Assembly: GCA_964415795.1 (NCBI GenBank)
Contig: CAYQBN010000003.1
Span: 124,001-188,000, forward strand
Reading direction: 5' to 3'
Source: CALITV01 sp964415795
GTDB taxonomy: Bacteria > UBP6 > UBA1177 > JAKLFG01
Length of the DNA stretch: 64,000 nt
Shown here: in pieces, positions 53,510-63,130 of the stretch
How positions within the stretch are numbered: position 1 is the stretch's first letter
How the letters are laid out: the number at the start of each line of letters is the position of its first letter
The notes under the pieces: generated by a model
Database searches by the model: none
The model's input: only the letters and a program-made list of their open reading frames with translations
What the model was told of the DNA's origin: nothing
Program-made: the position numbers and the translations under genes

Positions 53510-56500
53510 ATGGGTAAGATCATCATTGACGACGACAGCTCTCTCGAGAGCGTCGAGGTACGATTCGATCATCTGCTCCTCGATGAGAGGGAAAGCGAGC
53601 AGGAAAAACAGGGGTTCCGTCCGCTTACCGACATGCTTGAGGAACGATTCGGCGATTTCCCGCCCCACCTCGTCTCGATTGGGCGACTGGCCAAAGCCTC
53701 GTCGCTCATCAAGGGACGCGACGAGGTCGAGATTTTCTTTCTCATGATCCTTGCCGGGGACGAAAAACCGCTTCTCTTCAGGACACTCGAAAAGAACCGC
53801 GAGGCACTTGGCGAGACATTCTATCAGGAAATGCTCTGCCTCGTTTTCCTTGCGGCGACCGCCGAGGAACGCGACCAGATCATGCAAAGTATCCTGCAGG
53901 TTCCTGCCGTTATGCGAACGCCGCTTTGCGCGCTTCTCGTCGCGCTCTTCTCGGCGGAACCGCAGGTGGTCGCCCCTGATGGCACGGTGGAACGCGAGGC
54001 GGCGCTCTTCCTCGAAGCGCTCAAGGCAGAAAGGAACGACAACATCGCCAAGGCGTTCGGCGACATTCTTCGCCTATTCTCCGAACACGACCGATCGCGC
54101 TTCCTCTATGAGTATCTTCGGGCCCTTATCCTTCGCCATGATACGATCCCGGTCCCGCTCGTCGCGCAGTTCGCCGAAACGGTGCTCAAGAGCCCGCTCG
54201 CCGTCTCATACGCCTCGGTCAAGCTACTCGAATTTCTCTACTACTGGCGCAACGATGTCGTCGAGAAGATCGAGGAGACGGTCACCGCGCTCGCCGAGGC
54301 GACCGACTCGCTCTTCGTCCTCAACGCCATAGCACCCCTTCTCTACCGCTATGAGAAGTGGCATCTCCTCGGCAAGTTCTACAAACTAGCCGCCCGCAAG
54401 ACAACGGGAAAGACCCGTATCCGCTACCTCGAACTCCTCGCCGACATTTACGAACATAAACTGCGCATGCCCGAGTTCGCGACCGAGATACACAAGAACA
54501 TCGTCGAAGAGGACCCCGCATCCTGTTCGATAAGCCTCTCGCTCGTCCTTTCGGTATACGAAGAAAATCGTCAGTGGGAGGATCTCGCGAACCTTTACCT
54601 TTATCTCGCCGATCGCGAAAAAGAACCGAAACTCGCGGCCTACTACCTTTTCCGCGGAGGTGAACTCCTCTTTCGAGAACTCGGTCGTCCCGCCGAAGCG
54701 CGTCCGCGCCTCGAACAAAGCCTGCGGATCCACCGTTCGTTCGAGATCATTCGGCTCCTCTCCGAACTCTACCTCGTCCTACAGGACTATGACGCCTATA
54801 TCGCGAACCTCGAACAGGAACTCTCCTATGCATCGAGCATCCCGGAGCAGATAACGCTTCATGACAAGATAGCCGACGCCCTCGTCACATTCAAGCGCGC
54901 CTACGGGGCCGCGGAGGCGCACCTTCTCGCGATCCTCGATCTCAAACCCGACCGCATAGAAACGGTCAAGAAGCTTGGGAAGATCTACTATACGACCCGC
55001 AACTGGGAGAAACTCACCGCGGTGAACGCTCGCGAAATCGCTCTATCGGAGAACACATCGGACATCGTCAACCTTCTGTACAAGAACGGAACCATATACT
55101 TCAACGAAATGCACGACTATGGTCGGGCACGCCAGAGCTTCCTCCAAATACTTTCCATAGTGAAACATCACATTCCCAGTCTCCTCTATCTTGAAAAGAT
55201 ATACTTGCACGAGAATGCCGTTGACGAGATCATCGCGCTCTATAACGATCTGCTCCAATCGGCAGTCACCGACAGCGAGACCAAGGAATTCTATCTCACC
55301 CGTCTTGCCATAGTGTACCGGGAACAAGGACGCATCAAAGAAGCGCAGGACACCTTTCGGCTCGTCGAGTACCTCTACCCCGACAGTACCATCGCGAAGG
55401 AGAACCTCCGACTCCTCGGCGGTGATGTCCTGTTTCACGAATTTACCCTCGACGAATTTGACAGCGGTGAATTCTCTTCGCTCATTGCCGAATCGGATCA
55501 TCCAAGCGATACCAAGCGGCGCCTCGAAATGTCAGAACCATCGTTTCACAAGTATCTTTGGGAGCTTGCCGTTCATGGCGAAGCGACGGTCCCCGACGAA
55601 GCGCTCACCGATGCCGAGAAGAACCTGCGTACGGTGCTTGAGGGACGGCCTTCCCTCGGCCTCCTTTCCCGCCACGCGGCGCGCCCCGCTCTCCTGACGC
55701 TCCTTGCCGAACAGTATCTCAAAAAAGGCTATCTCAAAGGCATCTATACGATACTCGCCTATCATCTCTCCTTGCATCCGACGACCAAGAGCACCCTCTG
55801 GAGCGTTTTCTTCATGGGAGCCGACCACCCGGAACTCAAAGAAAAACTCGATGCCCTCCTCGTTACCGAGAAGGAAATGCAACACTTCGAGATCGCACTC
55901 TCCATACTCGAGAAAATACATCTCCTCGAAGGGAACCATCGTGCGATCCTCTTGATGAGAACCATCTTTGCCAAGAAGCTAAAGGACCCCACCGCTCAAC
56001 GAAGATTCATTGACGAAACGATACGCCTCCTTACGGGCCATCTCGATCCCGCTGATCTGATCGACCTCTACCGAACACGATACCGCATTTCCACCGGATA
56101 TGACCGAGACGAGTTTCTCAAAACCTATCGCGAGTTCCTCTCCTCGCTGGGTATGTTCGACACCTTGATCGGCATCTACGAAGAGAAGTGGAGACTCGAG
56201 GGCAAAGAAGCTGACGGAGATTACCTTCTTGATCTCTACCTTTCCCGCCGTACCCCTGACAAAGCGGTTGCTCTCCTCAACGAGCTCCTCGACCGCTACC
56301 CTGAAAACGCCGCGCTCGACCGCGTCATAGATTTTTTCGAACGGACCCAGCAGTCTCAAGCAGCGAACGACCTCCTTCAAACCTACCTACAAAACGCCAA
56401 GAACCCAGAAACGGCACGAACCGCCGCCCAACGACTCATACGAGACCATTTGGAAAAAGGAAACATCGCGGAAGCGGTGAACCTCTTCCACGGCATACCG

Positions 56501-57823
56501 TTCACCGACGAAGCCTCCCGATTCACCCATGGGATGGATCTCGCGGAACGGATCCTTGCGCTCAATCAGTCCGCCTTTGCGATTCAGATAGCCCGCACGC
56601 TTCGTGTCGAATCTTCCGACGAGGCGGTACGCAGAACGGTGTTCTTGTGCCGATGCGGTGCCCAACCGATACCGGAGGACATCGAAAAGATACCCTCTTA
56701 CGATCTTATCAGAGGCCCCGTTGAAAACATCCGCAATCGAGAAATAATCATTGAAACGGCGAGACATTTCGCCCTGCGACGCGATGTGACCGCCACCGGG
56801 ACTCTTCTCAAACAGCTCTTTGCAGATGGACGCATCGACGAGGCGCGCCGCTTTCTCGACGAAACATCGGCCGACCCGCGTTTCCGCACCCCTCTGTTCC
56901 AATCGTTCCTTTTCCGGGCCGAAGGCCAAACGGTCGAAGAACGCGAACTTCTCTCTCAAACCCTCATCACTGCCTTGAGAAACGGGGACGCCTATCCGCT
57001 CGACCGTCTAGTGGAGACCGTCTCTTCCGACAACCGGCGGGCATCGTTCTTCGCCCAGAACCTTCGCGCGGCACTGGGCATTAGCGGAATGCGTCCCGCT
57101 GAAAACGAGTGGCATCACCTTTCGCTCATGCGCGAGGACCTCGTTCTCGCGCAAGCGGGCTTCACTGCGCTCGACGAGAAACTGCGCCGATTCGGGCAAC
57201 TCCTTGCGGCGGCCTCTCCTGCGACCTCCGGTGATTCGCGTCACATACGACCGATCACCGCTGCGGTAAGCCGCCCCCTTTCAACGCTCGTCGAAAAACT
57301 CGCGCTGGCCCTTCGCGAGGAAGCACTCACCGTCTTTTTCGACCCCGATCTCGATACCGTCATCTCGCTCGAGGCGCTCAACACGCCCGCCATCATTCTC
57401 GGCCCGACCGCCGAGAAGGTAAGCCGGAAACGGGTGGCGTTCCTCATCGCCCAGCATCACTTCCTTGCCGCCTCCGGGGTAACGACCGAAAGCGGCAAAG
57501 GAGCAGTGGGCGCGTTCGTAGCTCGCATCATGGAGACGCTCTCTTTCTCTTCCAAGGAACGCAGTGCCTTTCTCCGCACCCTGCGCCGTAAGCATCAAGA
57601 GGAGGTTCGCGCTCTCATGGAAGAGATCGGCAATCCCTCTGAGCCGCTCTTGAAGACCTTTGGCGAACGACTTTTCCTTGCCGCAGTTCTGTCGGCGTTC
57701 ACCATCATTCCTGATCTGAAGCAGGTTTGCGCTTCCGCCGACGAGTCGCTCGACAGCCTCGAGATCCCAGACTCCGCCGTCGCCAATGCCTATTCATTCG
57801 CCCTAGCAACTTTTTTCGAATAA
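53510..57823 (+). CDS. Very large helical-repeat (TPR-like) cytosolic protein
   Basis: 1437 residues without signal peptide, membrane span or enzymatic motif that I can recognise. Most of the chain reads as helix pairs of TPR or HAT type (for example ALVTFKRAYGAAEAHLLAIL, LVFLAATAEERDQIMQSIL, LADIYEHKLRMPEFATEI). The last 350 residues are less regular. It begins 15 bases after guaA and is followed by three genes with gaps or overlaps under 10 bases, two of them envelope proteins, so it may scaffold an envelope or gliding-type complex; that is inference from context only. Such giant TPR proteins are common in Myxococcota-like genomes. Confidence 0.75.
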   Translation: MGKIIIDDDSSLESVEVRFDHLLLDERESEQEKQGFRPLTDMLEERFGDFPPHLVSIGRLAKASSLIKGRDEVEIFFLMILAGDEKPLLFRTLEKNREALGETFYQEMLCLVFLAATAEERDQIMQSILQVPAVMRTPLCALLVALFSAEPQVVAPDGTVEREAALFLEALKAERNDNIAKAFGDILRLFSEHDRSRFLYEYLRALILRHDTIPVPLVAQFAETVLKSPLAVSYASVKLLEFLYYWRNDVVEKIEETVTALAEATDSLFVLNAIAPLLYRYEKWHLLGKFYKLAARKTTGKTRIRYLELLADIYEHKLRMPEFATEIHKNIVEEDPASCSISLSLVLSVYEENRQWEDLANLYLYLADREKEPKLAAYYLFRGGELLFRELGRPAEARPRLEQSLRIHRSFEIIRLLSELYLVLQDYDAYIANLEQELSYASSIPEQITLHDKIADALVTFKRAYGAAEAHLLAILDLKPDRIETVKKLGKIYYTTRNWEKLTAVNAREIALSENTSDIVNLLYKNGTIYFNEMHDYGRARQSFLQILSIVKHHIPSLLYLEKIYLHENAVDEIIALYNDLLQSAVTDSETKEFYLTRLAIVYREQGRIKEAQDTFRLVEYLYPDSTIAKENLRLLGGDVLFHEFTLDEFDSGEFSSLIAESDHPSDTKRRLEMSEPSFHKYLWELAVHGEATVPDEALTDAEKNLRTVLEGRPSLGLLSRHAARPALLTLLAEQYLKKGYLKGIYTILAYHLSLHPTTKSTLWSVFFMGADHPELKEKLDALLVTEKEMQHFEIALSILEKIHLLEGNHRAILLMRTIFAKKLKDPTAQRRFIDETIRLLTGHLDPADLIDLYRTRYRISTGYDRDEFLKTYREFLSSLGMFDTLIGIYEEKWRLEGKEADGDYLLDLYLSRRTPDKAVALLNELLDRYPENAALDRVIDFFERTQQSQAANDLLQTYLQNAKNPETARTAAQRLIRDHLEKGNIAEAVNLFHGIPFTDEASRFTHGMDLAERILALNQSAFAIQIARTLRVESSDEAVRRTVFLCRCGAQPIPEDIEKIPSYDLIRGPVENIRNREIIIETARHFALRRDVTATGTLLKQLFADGRIDEARRFLDETSADPRFRTPLFQSFLFRAEGQTVEERELLSQTLITALRNGDAYPLDRLVETVSSDNRRASFFAQNLRAALGISGMRPAENEWHHLSLMREDLVLAQAGFTALDEKLRRFGQLLAAASPATSGDSRHIRPITAAVSRPLSTLVEKLALALREEALTVFFDPDLDTVISLEALNTPAIILGPTAEKVSRKRVAFLIAQHHFLAASGVTTESGKGAVGAFVARIMETLSFSSKERSAFLRTLRRKHQEEVRALMEEIGNPSEPLLKTFGERLFLAAVLSAFTIIPDLKQVCASADESLDSLEIPDSAVANAYSFALATFFE

Positions 57824-57831
57824 GTTTCATC

Positions 57832-58440
57832 ATGGAACGCATCAAAGTACATGCCGCAAATCCACACAAACGGTCCGTGGACATAATCGCTACCGCGCTT
57901 GACCGGGGCGGTATCGCGCTCGTACCCGGCGACACCTCCTATCTGCTCATTGCCCGTATCGGCAAAAAGAGCGCTCTCGAGAAGCTCGGCCGCATCAAGG
58001 AACGGACCAAGAAGTTCTACTCGGTCATGTTCCGCGACTTTTCGGAACTCGCCCGCTACGCCGAGGTCACCGACACCCAGTTCGCCCTCATCAAGCGTTT
58101 TCTACCGGGCCCCTATACCTTCATCCTCAAGGCAAGCCGCGAAGTACCGAAGATCATGCTCGAGAACCGCAAGGAGATCGGCATCCGCATCCCCGATAGT
58201 CCGCTCATGTGCGAGATCATCGCCGCTTGCGGCGAACCGATCATCGTATCGACCGCCGTCAGCGGCGAAGATGATTTCTTCACTGACCCCGAAACCGACG
58301 AACCATCGTGGCTCCACCTCGTCGATGTGCTCGCCGACGGCGGCTATCTTCCTGCAGAATTGACCACCATCATCCGCCTCGAAGGGAACAGTTACGAGGT
58401 AGTACGCGCCGGCAAGGGACCGACAGACTATTTCTCATGA
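57832..58440 (+). CDS. YciO/Sua5/YrdC-family protein
   Basis: 202 residues, the size of YciO-type members. The RNA/nucleotide-binding fold is seen in GGIALVPGDTSYLL near 25, LGRIKERTKKFYSVMF near 55, GPYTFILKAS near 88 and GIRIPDSPLMCEII near 115. Sua5/YrdC make threonylcarbamoyl-AMP for t6A in tRNA; YciO-type proteins are paralogues whose role is less certain. The ATG at 57832 lies 8 bases after the TPR gene; an upstream ATG inside that gene is rejected. The stop overlaps the next start as ATGA. Confidence 0.85.
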   Translation: MERIKVHAANPHKRSVDIIATALDRGGIALVPGDTSYLLIARIGKKSALEKLGRIKERTKKFYSVMFRDFSELARYAEVTDTQFALIKRFLPGPYTFILKASREVPKIMLENRKEIGIRIPDSPLMCEIIAACGEPIIVSTAVSGEDDFFTDPETDEPSWLHLVDVLADGGYLPAELTTIIRLEGNSYEVVRAGKGPTDYFS

Positions 58441-59534
58441 ACCTTCTCCTGATGGCAATATCCCTGTGCATCTTGGCCTGTTCCTGCGCCGCCACCGCCG
58501 AACAGCACCACATACTCATAACCGAGCCGATCGTCATCACACCACGAAACGCGCCCGATCGTGACATTCCGCCCGCCGAATGGGACTATCACCTTCTTTT
58601 CCAACAGGCCAACGAACTGTTCGACGACGGCGACCTCGACACCGCTGCGCGCCTCTACCACGACATCCTCACCCATAACCCCGCATACCACAACGCTCCC
58701 TATTGCTACTACAACCTCGGCCTCATCGCCGTCAAACAACGCAATTACGAAGAGGCGGAACGACATCTCAAGGCATCATATCTTCTCCTCAAGAACACTG
58801 CAGACAAAAGTGACGCTCTCCTTCTACGCGCTCATTGCCTTGCCAAACTCGAACGGTGGAACGAAGTGGCAGACATCATAGACGAAGCACTTTCAAGCGA
58901 TCTCGCTGCGATATCCCTCAACACGCCGACGGCCCGGGAGATCCTCCTGCGCAGAGCGGAAGCGAACGCCATGCTCGGGAACCCGGAAGAGGCGCGCATC
59001 ACCATTCAACGGATACTTTTCGATGTCCGCCGGGAACGATCACGCGAAGAAATCCTTTTTGTACCCGAATTCGCCATGGCAAACTTCATGATGGGACGCA
59101 CCTTCGTCGCTGAGTTCTCCCTCCTTCCCTTCGAAGCGACGATCGAACGCCTCGTGGCAAAATGCCGCCTCATACAAAAGGCACAAGAATGGTTCCTCCA
59201 AACGATACGGGTCGGCGTGATATACTGGACCAACGCCGCGGCCTACGAACTCGCGACACTGTATCGGGCCCTTTTCGAGGAGATGAACGGTTACCCCATC
59301 CCCGACGAACTGTCGACCGAAGAGGAACGACAGGCATACCGGTGCGAGCTGTGGAACAAAACGGATGGACTCCTTCGTAAAGCGCGTCGCACTCTTACGG
59401 GCAGCATCGAGAGCGCCAAGCGGATACACGAAGATAACGAATTCATCGAAGAGAGCCTACGCCTTCTCATCGAGGTAAACGCCCGTTACGCCGAAAAAGA
59501 ACATATCTGCGACTCCGGGAGAACGACACCATGA
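58437..59534 (+). CDS. TPR-containing lipoprotein
   Basis: A 365-residue protein with a short signal ending ILACSC, so either Cys could be lipidated. From about 55, TPR units are visible (LLFQQANELFDDGDLDTAARL, PYCYYNLGLIAVKQRNYEEA, LLLRAHCLAKLERWNEVADI), and a helical C-terminal half has no clear match. It overlaps both neighbours by 4 bases, so it is tightly coupled with the YciO-type and membrane protein genes. It is probably a periplasmic or outer-membrane scaffold. Confidence 0.75.
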   Translation: MNLLLMAISLCILACSCAATAEQHHILITEPIVITPRNAPDRDIPPAEWDYHLLFQQANELFDDGDLDTAARLYHDILTHNPAYHNAPYCYYNLGLIAVKQRNYEEAERHLKASYLLLKNTADKSDALLLRAHCLAKLERWNEVADIIDEALSSDLAAISLNTPTAREILLRRAEANAMLGNPEEARITIQRILFDVRRERSREEILFVPEFAMANFMMGRTFVAEFSLLPFEATIERLVAKCRLIQKAQEWFLQTIRVGVIYWTNAAAYELATLYRALFEEMNGYPIPDELSTEEERQAYRCELWNKTDGLLRKARRTLTGSIESAKRIHEDNEFIEESLRLLIEVNARYAEKEHICDSGRTTP

Positions 59535-60910
59535 AGATACCGAAGAACACCGACATCGCTCTGTTGCTCATCGGCCTTTTCCTCTACTTCGGCTATCTCA
59601 TCATAGCGGTCTTCGTCCTGCGAAGAGGCTACGAATACGGACTTTATCTTTTCTCTCCGCTCTACCTCTACACGCTTGGCCGTGTCCTCAGCGCCCGCAT
59701 CAAGAAGATGTCCTTCCTCCTCGCCGTCCATCTCACCATTCCCTTCTTCGCATCGGTGTATCTCTCTTTCATTGGTGCCGCACCGGTGTGGGAAGTCAGC
59801 GGTTTTCTTCCTCTCCCACTCCTTCTCTCGTTCTCTTTCAAATCCGAGAAAAGCAGTTCGCCTCTCTTCACCTCGCTATTGCTCCCCGTGTACGCGATAT
59901 TTTTCGGTCTCCTCTCGTTTTTCACCGTGGTCAACTATTTGTCGCACCGATCGGTCGTTTCCTCTCTTCAACTGACGATCTCCCTCTACTCACCCGCGAT
60001 CGTGGCCTCGACCACGGTGGTCTTTTTCCGCCTTATCCTCGAAACGGCCGCGCTCAACCTCGTTCTCAACGATTTCCGCCTCTTCATCCATGGCGCCCGG
60101 ATACGCCGCCTCATTTTCGACTCTCCCCGGTTTCTCTCTCTTGCGCAGGCTCACTTCGCAGGGATCATCACAGCAGAGGGGGTATCGCGGGAGGAGTTCC
60201 TCAAGAAGGTGAACGCCCTCAACAAGGAATTCTCCTCTTCGAGCGAGAATAGCGACATCATGCGACGCGACGCGAAGTTCAGCCGTACCATGTCCGATGG
60301 AACCGAACTGACCCTAGGAACGCTCTATCTTCTCCTCAAAAAGGAACGATTCTCGGCGGAACGGCTGGCCCTTCCGCCGAATTTCGAGACGAAATCGTAT
60401 GTCGCACTCGCCGAGAACCGTCGCATCCTCGGCTACTATATCGTCGAAAAGTTCGAGCCGGCGGCGAACAAAACCATGATCGCCGTCCTCAAGGAACGCT
60501 ATGGCATCGAAACGGTCATCATCGGCGACGGGAATGATATGTTTCCCGGAACCACCCGAGTCTCTTCTCTTTCCGAAATCATGCTCTCCCATGAGGATCT
60601 CCTTATAACCGAAACGCCCCCCGATCGTCCACTTCCCTGTATCGTAGCCTTGTGGGGCGCCCAACGAAGCGACGCATGTGACCTCTTCATCGTCGAACCG
60701 GCGCTTCTCAACATCATGAAACTGATGTCGGTCCTCAACACGGTGCGCCCGCGTCTCTACCGCTCCGTGGCGGTCACCTCGCTTCCCCTTCTCCTGCCGT
60801 TGTTCCTTTCGATCTACGGAATCAACCTTCCGCAGATAAACGCCATAGCAATCATGTTCCTCATGGTACTGACGATCACACAGGCCTTCCGGAGCGTGAA
60901 GAACGATTAG
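59531..60910 (+). CDS. Polytopic membrane protein, possible inactive P-type ATPase relative
   Basis: 459 residues. Five or six hydrophobic spans fill the first 180 residues, then a soluble region (about 190-385), then two spans (about 400-445). The soluble part contains ILGYYIVEKFEPAANKTMIA followed by YGIETVIIGDGNDMF. This resembles the stretch before and at the MLTGDN motif of P1B-type ATPases, and the final span pair also resembles theirs. The phosphorylation motif DKTGT, the TGE actuator loop and a CPx motif are absent, so it cannot work as a pump if the homology is real. It is the last gene of the unit, overlapping the TPR lipoprotein and, tail to tail, trxB by 4 bases. Confidence 0.6.
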   Translation: MKIPKNTDIALLLIGLFLYFGYLIIAVFVLRRGYEYGLYLFSPLYLYTLGRVLSARIKKMSFLLAVHLTIPFFASVYLSFIGAAPVWEVSGFLPLPLLLSFSFKSEKSSSPLFTSLLLPVYAIFFGLLSFFTVVNYLSHRSVVSSLQLTISLYSPAIVASTTVVFFRLILETAALNLVLNDFRLFIHGARIRRLIFDSPRFLSLAQAHFAGIITAEGVSREEFLKKVNALNKEFSSSSENSDIMRRDAKFSRTMSDGTELTLGTLYLLLKKERFSAERLALPPNFETKSYVALAENRRILGYYIVEKFEPAANKTMIAVLKERYGIETVIIGDGNDMFPGTTRVSSLSEIMLSHEDLLITETPPDRPLPCIVALWGAQRSDACDLFIVEPALLNIMKLMSVLNTVRPRLYRSVAVTSLPLLLPLFLSIYGINLPQINAIAIMFLMVLTITQAFRSVKND

Positions 60911-61824
60911 TGACCCGCAAGATACCGCTCGGCGGCGGTGGCGGCCATGGCACCGTCGCCGATCGCGGTCGCGACCTGATAGACGACTTTTTCGACCACA
61001 TCGCCTGCGGCGAAGAGACCCGGCGTGCCAGTGGTGCCATCGGGGTTGAGCAGGATGCGACCTGACGGCGAAAGGCGGACGAACGGCTTCACCGGATCCA
61101 CCTGTGGGATATAGCCGACGAAGATGAAGACACCGTCAAAGGGATGTTCGTTCACCTCGCCGGTCTTCACGTTCTTCACCGTAACCGACTCGACGAAATC
61201 CTTGCCGCTTATGCGTTCGACGACGCTGTCGAGTAAAAGTCTTATTTTCGGATGTTTCCGTACTTCTTCTTGGATAATTTTTTCGGCGCGGAACTCGGTA
61301 CGGCGGTGGATGATAACAACTTCCGCAGCGAAGCGCGTAAGGTAGAGCGCTTCCTTGAGCGACGAATCGCCGCCACCGACCACCGCAACGCGAAGGTTAC
61401 GATAGAATGCGCCGTCGCACACGGCGCAGTAGGAGACACCGCGCCCGGTAAACTCCATCTCTCCCGGCACGCCGAGCCGTCGCGGCGTCGATCCGGCCGC
61501 CCAAATGACGCTCCGCGCCGTGACATCGCCATTGTCGGTTCGCACGAGAAAACCATCCGCATTCTTTTCGATGATCTTTACCTCCCCCATCTTGATACCG
61601 GCACCGAACTTTTCGACCTGCTTCACCATGAGTTCCGAAAGTTCGCCTCCCGAGATACTCTCGAAACCGGGAACATTCTCGAGCTTGTCGGTAAGCGCCA
61701 TAAGACCGCCTGCGACTCCCTTTTCGATGATGACGACCTTGAGCATCGCACGCCCGGCATAAATGGCCGCCGTAAGACCTGCCGGACCACCGCCGACTAT
61801 AGCGATGTCGTAGCGCGTAGACAT
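60907..61824 (-). CDS. trxB: Thioredoxin reductase
   Basis: A 305-residue NADPH- and FAD-dependent disulfide reductase. The FAD motif is GGGPAGLTAAIYAGRAML at 11-28, the redox pair is in CAVCDGAFY near 135, NADPH is bound by GGGDSSLKEALYL near 151, and the C-terminal FAD motif is GLFAAGDVVEKVVYQVATA. The middle Cys motif reads CAVC where CATC is usual, a common variant. An AGAGGGGG ribosome site precedes the ATG. It lies 41 bases after argF on the same strand. Confidence 0.95.
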   Translation of the reverse strand: MSTRYDIAIVGGGPAGLTAAIYAGRAMLKVVIIEKGVAGGLMALTDKLENVPGFESISGGELSELMVKQVEKFGAGIKMGEVKIIEKNADGFLVRTDNGDVTARSVIWAAGSTPRRLGVPGEMEFTGRGVSYCAVCDGAFYRNLRVAVVGGGDSSLKEALYLTRFAAEVVIIHRRTEFRAEKIIQEEVRKHPKIRLLLDSVVERISGKDFVESVTVKNVKTGEVNEHPFDGVFIFVGYIPQVDPVKPFVRLSPSGRILLNPDGTTGTPGLFAAGDVVEKVVYQVATAIGDGAMAATAAERYLAGH

Positions 61825-61865
61825 GACAACCCCCTCTGCGTTAATCAGGAATGGATTGGTGCGGC

Positions 61866-62864
61866 CTATTTCCCTATCGTCGCCACCATGACCGCCTTGA
61901 TGGTGTGAAGACGGTTTTCCGCTTCGTCGAAGACCTTTGAATGCTTAGAGCGGAAAACCTCGTCGCTCACCTCCATCTCCTTAAGCCCGTACTTTTCATA
62001 GATCTCCTTGCCGATCTTCGTCTCGGTATCGTGGAACGAAGGAAGGCAGTGGAGGAAGATGACCTCTGGATTGCCGGTCTTCTTGAGGAGGTCCATCGTG
62101 ACCTGATACTTCTTCAGGAGTTTTATCCGTTCGCCGAAGAGATGCTCTTCTCCCATCGAAACCCACACATCGGTATAGATGGCATCTGCCCCCTTGACCG
62201 CCTTCGCCGGGTCCTCGATGAGCTCTATCTTCGCTCCGGTCTCCTTGGCGACCTTGTTCATCTCATCGACGAGCTTCTTATCGGGGAAGAGCGCTTTGGG
62301 CGCACAGGCGACGAAGTGCATCCCCATCTTAGCGCACGCGATGACGAAGGAGTTCCCCATATTGTTACGGGCATCGCCCATATACACCAGTTTTACTTTG
62401 TTCAACGGCTTCGCCACATGCTCTTCTATCGTCATGAAATCGGCAAGTATCTGCGTCGGGTGTTCGATATCGGTGAGACCGTTCCACACCGGGACACCGC
62501 TGTACTTGGCAAGCGCCTCTACCGTCTCCTGCTTGTAACCCCGGAACTCTATGCCATCATAGAAACGGCCCAGAACCTTGGCCGTGTCCTCGATGGATTC
62601 CTTTTTCCCCATCTGGCTGTCGTTCTGTCCGAGAAATGTGACATGGCCACCCTCGTCGAGCACTGCGACCTCAAAGGCGCACCGCGTCCGCGTCGAGGTT
62701 TTCTCGAACAGGAGCACCACATTCTTTCCCTCGAGCAGATCACCCTTTATTCCGGCGCGCTTCTTCGCTTTGAGATCGTGTGATAGATCGAGCAGATAGC
62801 GTATCTCCTCAGGAGTGAAATCTTTGAGCGACAGGAAACTTCTTCCTTTCAGATTCACCGGCAT
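61866..62864 (-). CDS. argF: Ornithine carbamoyltransferase
   Basis: Makes citrulline from ornithine and carbamoyl phosphate in arginine synthesis, or runs in reverse in the arginine deiminase pathway; 332 residues. The carbamoyl phosphate loop STRTRCAFE near 56, the GxNDSQMGKKES region, and the ornithine loop with catalytic Cys HCLPSFHD near 270 are all present. AAGGAGG is 5 bases before the ATG. No other arginine genes are in the window, so the pathway direction cannot be told. Confidence 0.95.
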   Translation of the reverse strand: MPVNLKGRSFLSLKDFTPEEIRYLLDLSHDLKAKKRAGIKGDLLEGKNVVLLFEKTSTRTRCAFEVAVLDEGGHVTFLGQNDSQMGKKESIEDTAKVLGRFYDGIEFRGYKQETVEALAKYSGVPVWNGLTDIEHPTQILADFMTIEEHVAKPLNKVKLVYMGDARNNMGNSFVIACAKMGMHFVACAPKALFPDKKLVDEMNKVAKETGAKIELIEDPAKAVKGADAIYTDVWVSMGEEHLFGERIKLLKKYQVTMDLLKKTGNPEVIFLHCLPSFHDTETKIGKEIYEKYGLKEMEVSDEVFRSKHSKVFDEAENRLHTIKAVMVATIGK

Positions 62865-62915
62865 GACAACCTCCTTTTTTCATATGGTTTCAACTCTCGC
62901 CTACGAAACGAGGCG

Positions 62916-62943
62916 ATTATACGATGAGGGTCGGTGAAATCAA
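62916..62943 (-). promoter_or_regulatory. Predicted promoter of argF-trxB
   Basis: On the minus strand TTGATT (62943-62938), 16 bp, consensus TATAAT (62921-62916), about 52 bases before the argF start. Confidence 0.65.
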
Positions 62944-63010
62944 ATTTTCAACGGCAACGATGGTGACAAGAAGAAACGCTTTCAAAAAATCTTTCAAAGT
63001 GGACGGATAA

Positions 63011-63025
63011 CATTGATTCTCAATG
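63011..63025. promoter_or_regulatory. Inverted repeat overlapping the predicted ligase promoter
   Basis: A perfect 6-bp inverted repeat with a 3-base centre (CATTGA-TTC-TCAATG) overlaps a TTGATT -35 box at 63013-63018; a TTATTT -10 candidate lies at 63035-63040. It could be an operator for an unidentified repressor. Confidence 0.3.
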
Positions 63026-63130
63026 AATCTCACATTATTTTATTCTTATGAGAAGGTGATGGCGGTGTCGGCGCGAACGGCACCGATGTGTTTGCGTTGA
63101 GAGGGAACGAGAGGCGGGAACGGGAAATAT

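Noticed and set aside
62990..63060. Fur-box-like A/T-rich palindrome before the ligase gene
   Set aside because: Only a 6-bp inverted repeat with a 3-base centre holds up; the repeated GATAAT hexamers of a Fur box are not there. It is kept only as an unassigned inverted repeat.
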